Below the pieces are notes generated by a model. It searched no databases, had not been told where the DNA came from, and was given only the letters and a program-made list of their open reading frames with translations. Shown here piece after piece: positions 36,975 through 44,011 of a stretch of 64,000 nt of DNA. Made by a program: the position numbers and the translations under genes. The DNA is from Mucilaginibacter jinjuensis. Lineage in GTDB: Bacteria; Bacteroidota; Bacteroidia; Sphingobacteriales; Sphingobacteriaceae. The first letter of the stretch is position 1. Every line of letters begins with the position of its first letter. The stretch lies in NCBI RefSeq assembly GCF_028596025.1, contig NZ_CP117167.1, positions 3,720,001 to 3,784,000 of the forward strand, read 5' to 3'.

Positions 36975-37430
36975 TTAGTTTACTGTAAAGTAGTTATAGC
37001 TGATGTCCAGCGTCTCTATCACGATAGAGTTATCCTGCGCGTTTAAATCAGACACCGACCATTTTTTGGGCCATGCATTGTATACGTTCCATGTTTTAAG
37101 GGGCTGATGCTCTTCGTTCAACAATACAATATTGATGTGTACCGGGTTAAATACACGGTTCTGAAATGCATCCAGGCACCAATCAATCACCTTCGAATCC
37201 GTGAGCATACCGCGCTTTAATGACAGGTCGGGATACTTGGTGCGTACCGGCAAAGTATGTTCGAAACGATTTTCACCGCCTTCTTTAAATGCCTCGGTAT
37301 CAAACTCAATACTTAAACCCGATACCGCCTGGAAACGAACATCATTATCATTGCCGATACCTACAAACTCTACCTTAAAGTGGAAACCTACCGGCGGGTA
37401 ATAGCCACCGGCTGCAGTTGTCTGTGCCAT
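36975..37430 (-). CDS. Second inner-tube protein (Afp5-like, gp19 family)
   Basis: The 151-aa protein has the phage-tail-tube fold signature: YYPPVGFHFKVEFVG, then QAVSGLSIEFDTEAFKEGG, the LSLKRGML segment and a C-terminal IVIETLDISYNYF strand. It is a paralogue of the adjacent 143-aa tube protein. In Afp/PVC the Afp5-type subunit forms the tube layer next to the spike. Extra N-terminal residues before PPVGFHF may contact the hub. It ends one base before the DUF5908 gene. Confidence 0.9.
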   Translation of the reverse strand: MAQTTAAGGYYPPVGFHFKVEFVGIGNDNDVRFQAVSGLSIEFDTEAFKEGGENRFEHTLPVRTKYPDLSLKRGMLTDSKVIDWCLDAFQNRVFNPVHINIVLLNEEHQPLKTWNVYNAWPKKWSVSDLNAQDNSIVIETLDISYNYFTVN

Positions 37431-37461
37431 AATTTATATTGTTATAAAGAAGAAAAACCGC

Positions 37462-37893
37462 TTAGGTTATTAAATCAAGTCCTTCGTGTGCCAACTCAAG
37501 CGTTTCAATGGCCACCTCGTTGCCATCGGCTTTTAAATCACTGGCCTGTACTTTAACCGGAAAGGCGTTAATGACTTTCCAGTTAATTACAGGATCGTGA
37601 TTTTCATTCAACAGACTGATGGTGAGGTCCCGGCGCTCTACCGTGTTCAGGCTGATGGTTTTTATCCAGGTGTAAAATTCAAGGTCGCCCGCAAATGTTC
37701 CCCGCTTAAGCGTAATGTTGCTGAACTTTTGCATGCCAGGCATCTTAATTTTAGAATACTGCGGGCTCGAACCTTCGCGGTATTCAATCGCTTCGGCCTG
37801 CATATCGAGCCCTGTTACTTCAGAAAACCCGATTCTTGTACCTCCCCATTGCACCACAAAATGGAACTTGGGTAGTGGATATGTATTTGCCAT
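37462..37893 (-). CDS. Main inner-tube protein (Afp1-like, gp19 family)
   Basis: The 143-aa protein is the Hcp/gp19-like tube subunit: YPLPKFHFVVQWGG, FSEVTGLDMQAEAIEYREG, ITLKRGTF and the terminal VAIETLELAHEGL. The YREG motif and length match the major tube proteins of eCIS. Many copies stack to make the tube expelled on contraction. It lies directly downstream of the single sheath gene, the usual pairing of the two most abundant structural proteins. Confidence 0.92.
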   Translation of the reverse strand: MANTYPLPKFHFVVQWGGTRIGFSEVTGLDMQAEAIEYREGSSPQYSKIKMPGMQKFSNITLKRGTFAGDLEFYTWIKTISLNTVERRDLTISLLNENHDPVINWKVINAFPVKVQASDLKADGNEVAIETLELAHEGLDLIT

Positions 37894-37944
37894 TTTTTTA
37901 AGTTTTGGTTTAATTGATTTTTATAGATCGAACATTACAGACCA

Positions 37945-39360
37945 TTAACTCTGTGCCAGTAGGTGACTAAACCGCAGCACAATAAACTCTGCCGGGCGAA
38001 CGGCTGCCAGGCCTATCTCCACAATCATCAACCCATTCAAAATATCCTGGGCGGTCATGGTTTTGTTGAGGCCAACGGCTACATAGAAAGCCTGCTCTGG
38101 TTTGGCACCTTGTAAAGCACCTTGTCGCCATAATGTGGTCAGGAAGTTTTCGAGCATACCCTGCACTTTTACCCAGGTATTGGAATCATTAGGCTCGAAC
38201 ACAAAGGCTGCGCTTGCATTTTTAGAACTTTCTTCAACCATGTTAAAGAAACGGCGAACCGAGATGTAGCGCCACTCGTTATCATTACCCGCCAGTGTGC
38301 GTGCACCCCAAACCAGTATCCCCTTGCCTGTAAAGGAGCGGATTACGTTGATTGATTTTCCGGCAACGCTATCTACGTTCAAATCAGCTTGCTCAGCTTC
38401 GGTAACCTGCACGGTTAGGCCATTCACTAAGTTCAAGCTTACGTTGGCGGGTGCTTTCCACACGCCGCGTGTACTATCAACCAGTGCATATACGCCTGCT
38501 ATGGTACTGCTTGGTGGCAGGGTAACCCGCAGTTTGTTTACCTCAAGTGTAACCAACGATTGCAATTCTGTGCTCAATGCTGTGTACGCCGGTGTGGTAA
38601 CCGTGGCATCTTTACTGTATGATACTGTAAAGGTGGTTGCATCGGTATTATCATATTGATAGTTAAGCGCAGTACGCAGTTGCGGGTAATAGGCTGCACC
38701 ATAATTTAAATAAGTAGTGCCGGTTGTGCCACGTAGTAGGCTGGGGTCGTCGCCATAACAATCCATTATTACAAAACGGTCTTTCAAAGTACCGGCCTGT
38801 AATAAGGCTTCTTCGTAAACATTGCCTGTATCGACGCCGGTGGCATCGGCCATCTCTATAGCCTGCGGAAACACAATCAATGTTGGCTCATCATACCGGC
38901 CGGCCATTTCGAGCCCTGCTTCCAGATCGGCAGCAGCTATGGCAGATACCGAAAAATCACCTACACTTATAATATAGCAAGGCCCGCCACCATTGGCAAA
39001 ATACATTTGCATGTGGTAGTGCATGGTTTGGATTGATGGTGTAGCTATAGCGGCATTAATAACCCGGGTTTGCAGTACCGGCGGCGTGGCTGTGTTGTAG
39101 GTTTCGGTAATGGTTACTGCCACTCCTTCATTAACACCATAGCCAAAATAGGTTTCGTATTCCAATAACGATGTTATCCTTAGCGCCTCTGTAACGTCAA
39201 CAGTATTAATGGTTACTACCGGCAAAGGTGCGCCTGCAATACCTCTGGTTTCGGTATATCCAATAAATACCGGAATTGCTGTTTCTACCTCGGCTACTGA
39301 TGGTGGAAACTTGGGTATTTCTTCGATGTAAACACCCGGGGTTTTGTAACTGAATGCCAT
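37945..39360 (-). CDS. Contractile sheath protein
   Basis: The 471-aa protein starts YKTPGVYIEEIPKFPPSV, the canonical tail-sheath N-terminus, followed by AIPVFIGYTE. The C-terminal domain is equally typical: RFFNMVEESSKNA, FEPNDSNTWVKV, LWRQGALQG, AFYVAVGLN and RPAEFIVLRF. It polymerises round the tube and contracts to fire. Only one sheath gene is present; Afp and PVC have three, while several other eCIS have one. The whole fold including the variable middle insertion is intact. Confidence 0.95.
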   Translation of the reverse strand: MAFSYKTPGVYIEEIPKFPPSVAEVETAIPVFIGYTETRGIAGAPLPVVTINTVDVTEALRITSLLEYETYFGYGVNEGVAVTITETYNTATPPVLQTRVINAAIATPSIQTMHYHMQMYFANGGGPCYIISVGDFSVSAIAAADLEAGLEMAGRYDEPTLIVFPQAIEMADATGVDTGNVYEEALLQAGTLKDRFVIMDCYGDDPSLLRGTTGTTYLNYGAAYYPQLRTALNYQYDNTDATTFTVSYSKDATVTTPAYTALSTELQSLVTLEVNKLRVTLPPSSTIAGVYALVDSTRGVWKAPANVSLNLVNGLTVQVTEAEQADLNVDSVAGKSINVIRSFTGKGILVWGARTLAGNDNEWRYISVRRFFNMVEESSKNASAAFVFEPNDSNTWVKVQGMLENFLTTLWRQGALQGAKPEQAFYVAVGLNKTMTAQDILNGLMIVEIGLAAVRPAEFIVLRFSHLLAQS

Positions 39361-39378
39361 AATATTGAATTGTTTATG

Positions 39379-40551
39379 TTAATAATTTAAATGCAGCTCC
39401 GAACAGTAGTAATTGAACCCATCCTTGTTGATAGTGCCCAACCTGTTAATAGTTGGATTAGCTATTGGCGATATATTGCCCAGAGAGGTTGATTCGATCG
39501 ACAGGGTATTAACAGGTTGTTGATTAAATGGTATTGGCTTTACAGATATAAACTCGTTAGGGTCGCCGGCTGTAAAGGTGTACTTATCTGGCGCAGGGCG
39601 CGAATCATTGACCGATGTTACATCAGCCGTGCGGGCTATGTATCGCCATATAACAGCCCGGTTGGCAAACCTGATAACAAAGCGTGTTTTATTGGGCTTA
39701 CCCGCAGCATCAAACAAGCCAAATACCGATGGAGAGGCGTAATTATTTACGATATTAATAATACCGAACACATCCCGCGATGCAGCCAGGGTGCTATCTA
39801 TATAAATCAGGTTTTTCTGCCCGTTAATATCGATGCTATATTTACCGGACGGCAGGTTATCCAGCTTTAGCTGAATAGTGCTTTGCGCCGTATCATAGGT
39901 AAGGTTAATGGTATCTAACACCTTTTGATCATAAGCCGTACCAGCATTATTTAAGCCATTAACGTTTACCGTAAATGTGTTTGCAGGTGTTACCGCGAAA
40001 CTGGTTATGTAAGGCGCAAGGGTAATCAGATCGCCACCGTTTACATATTGAACTTTATTGCGGTTAAGCCAGGCATCGGTATTGGTTAGTGCGTTGCCCG
40101 AGCCGGGTTTCAGTGCCTCATAAATATTGCCGGTGTTGGTTGCTACCAGATCGCCTATATTATAGGTAGTAGCATTATTATATAGCGCTATTTTAGATTG
40201 CAGCAGTACATCAGTACCCGATTGATTTTGATTGGTATTGCTAAAATAATACCGCTGCGGTGCCGATGGTGTATAGCTGAGATTGGTGAAATTATAAAAA
40301 TGTACATGCTGTAATAGCATGGCAAATACAAAGTTTTTGGTTGATTGTATGGGTATTAATGGCAAGCCACTCTCATTTACCCGCACCAATACAAACAATT
40401 GGTTGCCGGCAAATTTGTACACCATCCCCATATTCTTCATTGCTACGGCTGTTTCGGCAGTAGGTACAATGGCAAAATCGGGGCAGCGCTGATCTGTATA
40501 ATAATCATGCATCAACTCAACGCTGAATAATATGGCGTAATTTAAATTCAT
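39379..40551 (-). CDS. Unrecognised eCIS-encoded protein with a chitin-binding-type-3-like motif
   Basis: I do not recognise the 390-aa protein as a whole. Its start overlaps the stop of the DUF4255 terminator gene (ATGA), and the sheath gene follows after 18 bases, so it belongs to the operon. The N-terminus (NLNYAILFSVELMHDYYTDQ) begins without signal peptide. Residues 124-161 read like a CBM5/12 module: YNNATTYNIGDLV, then GNIYEALKPGSG and DAWL, with the characteristic Y-x-x-GD-x-V ... Y-x-A ... W spacing. The remainder is beta-rich with GKYSIDINGQKN. It may be a cap, a cap-distal decoration or a surface-binding accessory protein. The carbohydrate-binding reading is a motif resemblance only. 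Confidence 0.6.
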   Translation of the reverse strand: MNLNYAILFSVELMHDYYTDQRCPDFAIVPTAETAVAMKNMGMVYKFAGNQLFVLVRVNESGLPLIPIQSTKNFVFAMLLQHVHFYNFTNLSYTPSAPQRYYFSNTNQNQSGTDVLLQSKIALYNNATTYNIGDLVATNTGNIYEALKPGSGNALTNTDAWLNRNKVQYVNGGDLITLAPYITSFAVTPANTFTVNVNGLNNAGTAYDQKVLDTINLTYDTAQSTIQLKLDNLPSGKYSIDINGQKNLIYIDSTLAASRDVFGIINIVNNYASPSVFGLFDAAGKPNKTRFVIRFANRAVIWRYIARTADVTSVNDSRPAPDKYTFTAGDPNEFISVKPIPFNQQPVNTLSIESTSLGNISPIANPTINRLGTINKDGFNYYCSELHLNY

Positions 40552-41141
40552 GATACGGCCTGTTGGTTTAAACTGTTAACATTGATTTCGGTGATGAGGC
40601 CGCCGCCTGCAACTACAGCATCTTCGTCGAGCGTAATTTGCCTTACCTTATACATTACTGAAGGCAGATATTTGCCACCAAGTGTACTCCACAGATGATT
40701 GATCTGCTCAAAATTGAGCGTATACAGATCTGTTATCAACTTAATGATACGGGGATCTAAATCGGGGTGACTAAGCGGCGTAAATACATTTTGATATTGA
40801 AAAAATTGGATAATATAAGCCAGCCATTTTAAGGCATCGGCATATTCGGCTTTATTAATAGATATTAATAAATATAAATTAATATATATCGGCGGGTTTT
40901 TATAAACTACAGAAGTATTATTTTTAAAATAGTTTTCCTGCTGCTTGGCAATACGGTCTTCCTCTACATTAACAAGCGTTAATACAGCCTTACCGTTAAG
41001 GCTGTTAGGGCCTGTGGTATCATTGTCCAATGCTTTGGAAACATTGCCCAAAATTAGCCTTGGGTCGGTATTAACGCCAAGTTTACCAGACAGATAAGCA
41101 TTAATCTCATCCGACAGAAACTTCATTGTCTCGTAGATCAT
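40548..41141 (-). CDS. Tail terminator/cap protein, DUF4255 (Afp16/Pvc16-like)
   Basis: The 197-aa protein begins MIYETMKFLSDEINAYL and has LTLVNVEEDRIAKQ, YINLYLLISINKAEYADALKWL and an FTPLSHPDLDPRI segment. This is the usual pattern of the Pvc16_N/DUF4255 family, which caps the distal end of tube and sheath. It is the first gene of the eCIS transcript, whereas in Afp and PVC the terminator is near the 3' end. A 263-base AT-rich intergenic region precedes it. Confidence 0.88.
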   Translation of the reverse strand: MIYETMKFLSDEINAYLSGKLGVNTDPRLILGNVSKALDNDTTGPNSLNGKAVLTLVNVEEDRIAKQQENYFKNNTSVVYKNPPIYINLYLLISINKAEYADALKWLAYIIQFFQYQNVFTPLSHPDLDPRIIKLITDLYTLNFEQINHLWSTLGGKYLPSVMYKVRQITLDEDAVVAGGGLITEINVNSLNQQAVS

Positions 41142-41404
41142 AAAACTATACTTAGGTTAATTGGAGCTAACAGATAGTTATTTCAGTAGATCTTTTAAAA
41201 GAAAAAGGTGAAAAACAAACGGCTTAAAACGGGATAATAGCTGGCACTGATAGTATATTATAAAGGTATATAATATTATTATATAAATACAAATCTTTTT
41301 TATAATATTTTATATATGATTTATAAACAAATGTGAAACTTGTTGCGCAAGCCCTTATTTTTACGGAAATTGTTGCTGATATCATCAACCTAAAATTTCC
41401 ACCT
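41142..41404. promoter_or_regulatory. AT-rich divergent intergenic region upstream of the eCIS operon and the exonuclease gene
   Basis: These 263 bases must hold the promoters of the eCIS operon (leftward) and of the exonuclease gene (rightward). The stretch 41258-41330 is almost pure A/T with short inverted repeats (ATTATA / TATAAT). I find no exact TAnnTTTG element for either direction, so the eCIS promoter may use a different sigma factor or an activator. Confidence 0.5.
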
Positions 41405-42181
41405 ATGAAAATAGCTACCTATAATGTTAACGGCGTAAACGGACGCCTGCCTGTATTACTCCGCTGGCTCGAAGAAACCCAACCCGATGTTGTTTGCCTG
41501 CAGGAATTAAAAGCCCCGCAAGAAAAATTCCCTGAACAAGCCATACTGGATGCTGGATACAATGCGATATGGCACGGACAAAAAAGCTGGAACGGCGTAG
41601 CGATATTATCACGCAACCTACCCATACAGGAATTAAAACGAGGCCTGCCCGGCGACCCCGAGGATGAGCATAGCCGTTATATAGAAGCATTAGTTAATGG
41701 TGTTGTTATTGGCTGTTTATATCTACCTAATGGCAATCCTGCTCCCGGCCCCAAGTTTGATTATAAATTAAGCTGGTTCGAGCGCCTGATAACCCATGCC
41801 AGCGGTTTATTGGCCAAAGATATCCCCGTAATATTAACCGGCGATTACAATGTAATACCTACCGAGATTGATGTTTACAAACCAGAGCGCTGGCTGGAAG
41901 ATGCCCTGTTCAGACCTGAAACACGGATAGCTTTTAAAACACTGGTTGACCAGGGATGGACGGATGCCATCCGCAAGCTGCACCCCCACGAGAAGGTTTA
42001 TACCTTTTATGATTATTTCCGCAATGCTTATGGCCGCGATGCAGGTTTACGGATCGATCACTTTTTATTAAGCCCCAAAATTGACAAACGTCTTATCGCC
42101 GCAGGTGTTGACCGCAACGTGCGCGGATGGGAAAAAACAAGCGACCATTGCCCGGTATGGATAGAACTAACTGATGAGTAA
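41405..42181 (+). CDS. xth: Exodeoxyribonuclease III (ExoIII/AP endonuclease family)
   Basis: DNA-repair nuclease that cuts at abasic sites and degrades 3' ends. The start MKIATYNVNG at 41405 is chosen because it matches the family N-terminus; a GTG at 41333 would add residues not seen in the family. The 258-aa protein carries the EEP-fold active-site motifs: NVNG, CLQELK (metal-binding Glu), GDYNV (Asp/Asn), RIDHFL and the terminal SDHCPV with the catalytic His. It is unrelated in function to the eCIS operon transcribed away from it. A terminator follows. Confidence 0.93.
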   Translation: MKIATYNVNGVNGRLPVLLRWLEETQPDVVCLQELKAPQEKFPEQAILDAGYNAIWHGQKSWNGVAILSRNLPIQELKRGLPGDPEDEHSRYIEALVNGVVIGCLYLPNGNPAPGPKFDYKLSWFERLITHASGLLAKDIPVILTGDYNVIPTEIDVYKPERWLEDALFRPETRIAFKTLVDQGWTDAIRKLHPHEKVYTFYDYFRNAYGRDAGLRIDHFLLSPKIDKRLIAAGVDRNVRGWEKTSDHCPVWIELTDE

Positions 42182-42211
42182 TTACTTAGTAAAGTTTCAA
42201 TTAGCATATAG

Positions 42212-42246
42212 AAAAGACCGGAAAACTATTTTTCTGGTCTTTTTTT
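42212..42246 (+). terminator. Intrinsic terminator after the exonuclease III gene
   Basis: A 12-bp stem (AAAAGACCGGAA / TTCTGGTCTTTT, one G-U pair) with an AT-rich loop is followed by a T-run. It begins 30 bases after the stop codon. Confidence 0.85.
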
Positions 42247-42287
42247 ATACATACATAACGTACAATTAACTGAATATTTGCAAAAAC

Positions 42288-42304
42288 GTTTAATTAATTT
42301 AAAC
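42288..42304. repeat. Imperfect AT-rich palindrome (GTTTAA...TTAAAC)
   Basis: A 17-bp element with 6-bp inverted arms around TTAAT. Its core TTAATTTAA recurs in the perfect palindrome 150 bases downstream. Possible distal operator for the Crp/Fnr gene. Confidence 0.4.
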
Positions 42305-42427
42305 ACTGTGTTGCATTTTTTGTTTAAAAATGACCATTTTAGAACTAATCAATCATTTAACACAATCAAAAAGTCATTTTTTTCATATAATTATTAAATT
42401 TTAATAAAAAAGACAAAATAAAACCTA

Positions 42428-42435
42428 TAAATTTG
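42428..42435 (+). promoter_or_regulatory. Candidate Bacteroidota -7 element for the Crp/Fnr gene
   Basis: TAAATTTG is an exact TAnnTTTG match, 77 bases before the ATG. No convincing -33 TTG is seen upstream, where the sequence is poly-A-rich. Confidence 0.35.
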
Positions 42436-42438
42436 TTC

Positions 42439-42454
42439 GTTAAATTAATTTAAC
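42439..42454. promoter_or_regulatory. Perfect 16-bp palindrome, candidate operator
   Basis: GTTAAATTAATTTAAC equals its own reverse complement. It lies three bases after the candidate -7 element, around the expected transcription start, where a bound dimeric regulator would repress. Autoregulation by the Crp/Fnr product is inference; the AT-rich background makes chance occurrence possible. Confidence 0.4.
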
Positions 42455-42512
42455 AAATAAAAACGAAGAAAAACGTTACTAATTTTATATAAAATCATTT
42501 GCAATTAATTTC

Positions 42513-43238
42513 ATGGACAAGAAAAAGCTCGAATTCGATATAAATAATTGCTACTTATCTCAAAATTGTGTTAAAGAATGGTTACCTGCTATTGCTTTTA
42601 ATCGAAAAGATTTCAAAGTAAAGAAAGGCGAGCTCATTTTTAAGGAAGGCGACGAGGTTAAGGGCATTTATTTTGTTAATACCGGCGTGGTTAAAGTCCA
42701 TAAAAGATGGGATGATGATAAAGACCTGATTATAAGGTTCGCCAAAAGCGGATCTATTCTGGGACACCGTGGCTTGGGCGGCGATAATGAACCCTATCCG
42801 GTTTCGGCAACAGCTTTAGAGAACTGCATTATCAGTTTTTTTGATATGGATTTCTTCGAAAATACTATCAAAGTAAACAGCGGTTTTACCTATAAGCTGC
42901 TTATGTTTTTTGCAGAGGAATTAAGGGAATCTGAAAGAAAGATGCGTAACCTGGCACACATGCCTGTTAAGGGCCGTATTGCAGAAGCATTATTATTGTT
43001 AGATAAACAATTCGGCCATGATTATAATGGCGTTATCAATATAGAACTAAGCCGTCAGGATTTGGCTTCATTTGCCGGCACTACTTACGAAACTGTTTTT
43101 AGGGTAATGAATGACCTGATGGGCGAGCGCTTGGTTAGCGTAACAGGCAAAAGTATCATCATCACCAATTACAAAGGCTTATCAAAACTTACCCAGGAGG
43201 CAGAGACCAAATATTTCCCAATCAGCCTGGCCGGATAA
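42513..43238 (+). CDS. Crp/Fnr-family transcriptional regulator
   Basis: The 241-aa protein has a cyclic-nucleotide-binding-like beta roll (about residues 25-140; KKGELIFKEGDEVKGIYFVNTG) and a C-terminal winged helix-turn-helix (LSRQDLASFAGTTYETVFRVMNDL region, about 176-200). The linking helix contains FAEELRESERKMRNLAHM. There is no N-terminal cysteine cluster for an Fnr-type Fe-S centre, and the arginine used for cAMP phosphate binding in E. coli CRP is not evident, so the signal is unknown. It is transcribed alone. Two palindromes upstream are candidate operators. Confidence 0.92.
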   Translation: MDKKKLEFDINNCYLSQNCVKEWLPAIAFNRKDFKVKKGELIFKEGDEVKGIYFVNTGVVKVHKRWDDDKDLIIRFAKSGSILGHRGLGGDNEPYPVSATALENCIISFFDMDFFENTIKVNSGFTYKLLMFFAEELRESERKMRNLAHMPVKGRIAEALLLLDKQFGHDYNGVINIELSRQDLASFAGTTYETVFRVMNDLMGERLVSVTGKSIIITNYKGLSKLTQEAETKYFPISLAG

Positions 43239-43345
43239 AGCACCCATCTCCTACATCTTTCTAAATCTACGGTACAATTTTTCTACAGATTTCTTATCTA
43301 TTTTCAGTCAGAATCAGGTGGTACAAATCCTGGTCCGCCTGACAA

Positions 43346-43993
43346 ATGCTTAGAAATACCCCTTCGAAAATACCCTACAGATTAAAGATCAATAAGGCGA
43401 TATACATTTGTCTCTTTGCATTACTAACAGGCAATCATCTTTTAGCACAAACAGAAAAGTTTACGTCAAGGCTTTATTTTCCAGGTGGCATTGGCTACAA
43501 CGCAGTAAATAACGATGCCGCCGGTATTGCTTTTAAAAACGGCTTCTCGCTTAATACCGGGGCTGAGTATCGCCCCAAATACATCAACGCCTTATTTTAC
43601 CGTTTTAACTATGATGTTTTAAACAGTAGCTATACGCATAACAGTTTTATAAACACCAACGTAAGCAATGGTAAGTTTACGAGTAACTGCTTTGTATTGG
43701 GTGCCGGTTACCGCATGAGCTACAAAGGCATGGGCCTTTATGCGCTTGCCCAACCTGGCTTAATTAATCATGGCTATGATAAGGTTACCTACCTGGATAA
43801 TAACGAAATTACGGTGAGTAGCGCCACGCAGCACAATGCCATTATCAAGTTAGCGGCGGGGATTGAATATTATATCGTTCCGCATTTTGCCCTGGTCTTG
43901 GAGCCTTCTTACTATCAAAACCTATCGAACAAAAACAACCTTACGCCAAGTTTCTTCAACATCAACATTGGTTTTACCACAACGCTGTTTTAG
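43346..43993 (+). CDS. Small outer-membrane beta-barrel protein (porin-like, unknown substrate)
   Basis: The 215-aa protein has a signal peptide after a basic N-terminus (hydrophobic AIYICLFALLTG, cleavage probably after HLLAQ). The rest alternates amphipathic strands with aromatic girdles (GAEYRPKYINALFYRFNYD, GYRMSYKGMGLYALAQPGL, GIEYYIVPHFALVLEPSYY) and ends in a short strand, GFTTTLF, with C-terminal phenylalanine. This is the layout of an 8-stranded outer-membrane barrel. No family-specific motif is recognised. It converges on the receptor gene, 18 bases away. Confidence 0.7.
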   Translation: MLRNTPSKIPYRLKINKAIYICLFALLTGNHLLAQTEKFTSRLYFPGGIGYNAVNNDAAGIAFKNGFSLNTGAEYRPKYINALFYRFNYDVLNSSYTHNSFINTNVSNGKFTSNCFVLGAGYRMSYKGMGLYALAQPGLINHGYDKVTYLDNNEITVSSATQHNAIIKLAAGIEYYIVPHFALVLEPSYYQNLSNKNNLTPSFFNINIGFTTTLF

Positions 43994-44011
43994 CTAATAT
44001 GATCAGGTTGA

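Larger units (their letters stand above)
42182..42512. other. 331-base AT-rich intergenic region before the Crp/Fnr gene
   Basis: Contains the exonuclease-gene terminator, two related AT-rich palindromes and a candidate -7 element, each listed separately. No ORF or RNA gene is visible in the rest. Confidence 0.7.

Noticed and set aside
13041..41141. Interpretation of the cluster as prophage or type VI secretion system
   Set aside because: No capsid, terminase, integrase, lysis or TssJLM genes are present, while eCIS-specific DUF4255, DUF5908, DUF4157 and AAA+ genes are.
41333..41404. Upstream GTG start for the exonuclease III gene
   Set aside because: The added 24 residues do not resemble the family; MKIATYNVNG at 41405 is the normal beginning.
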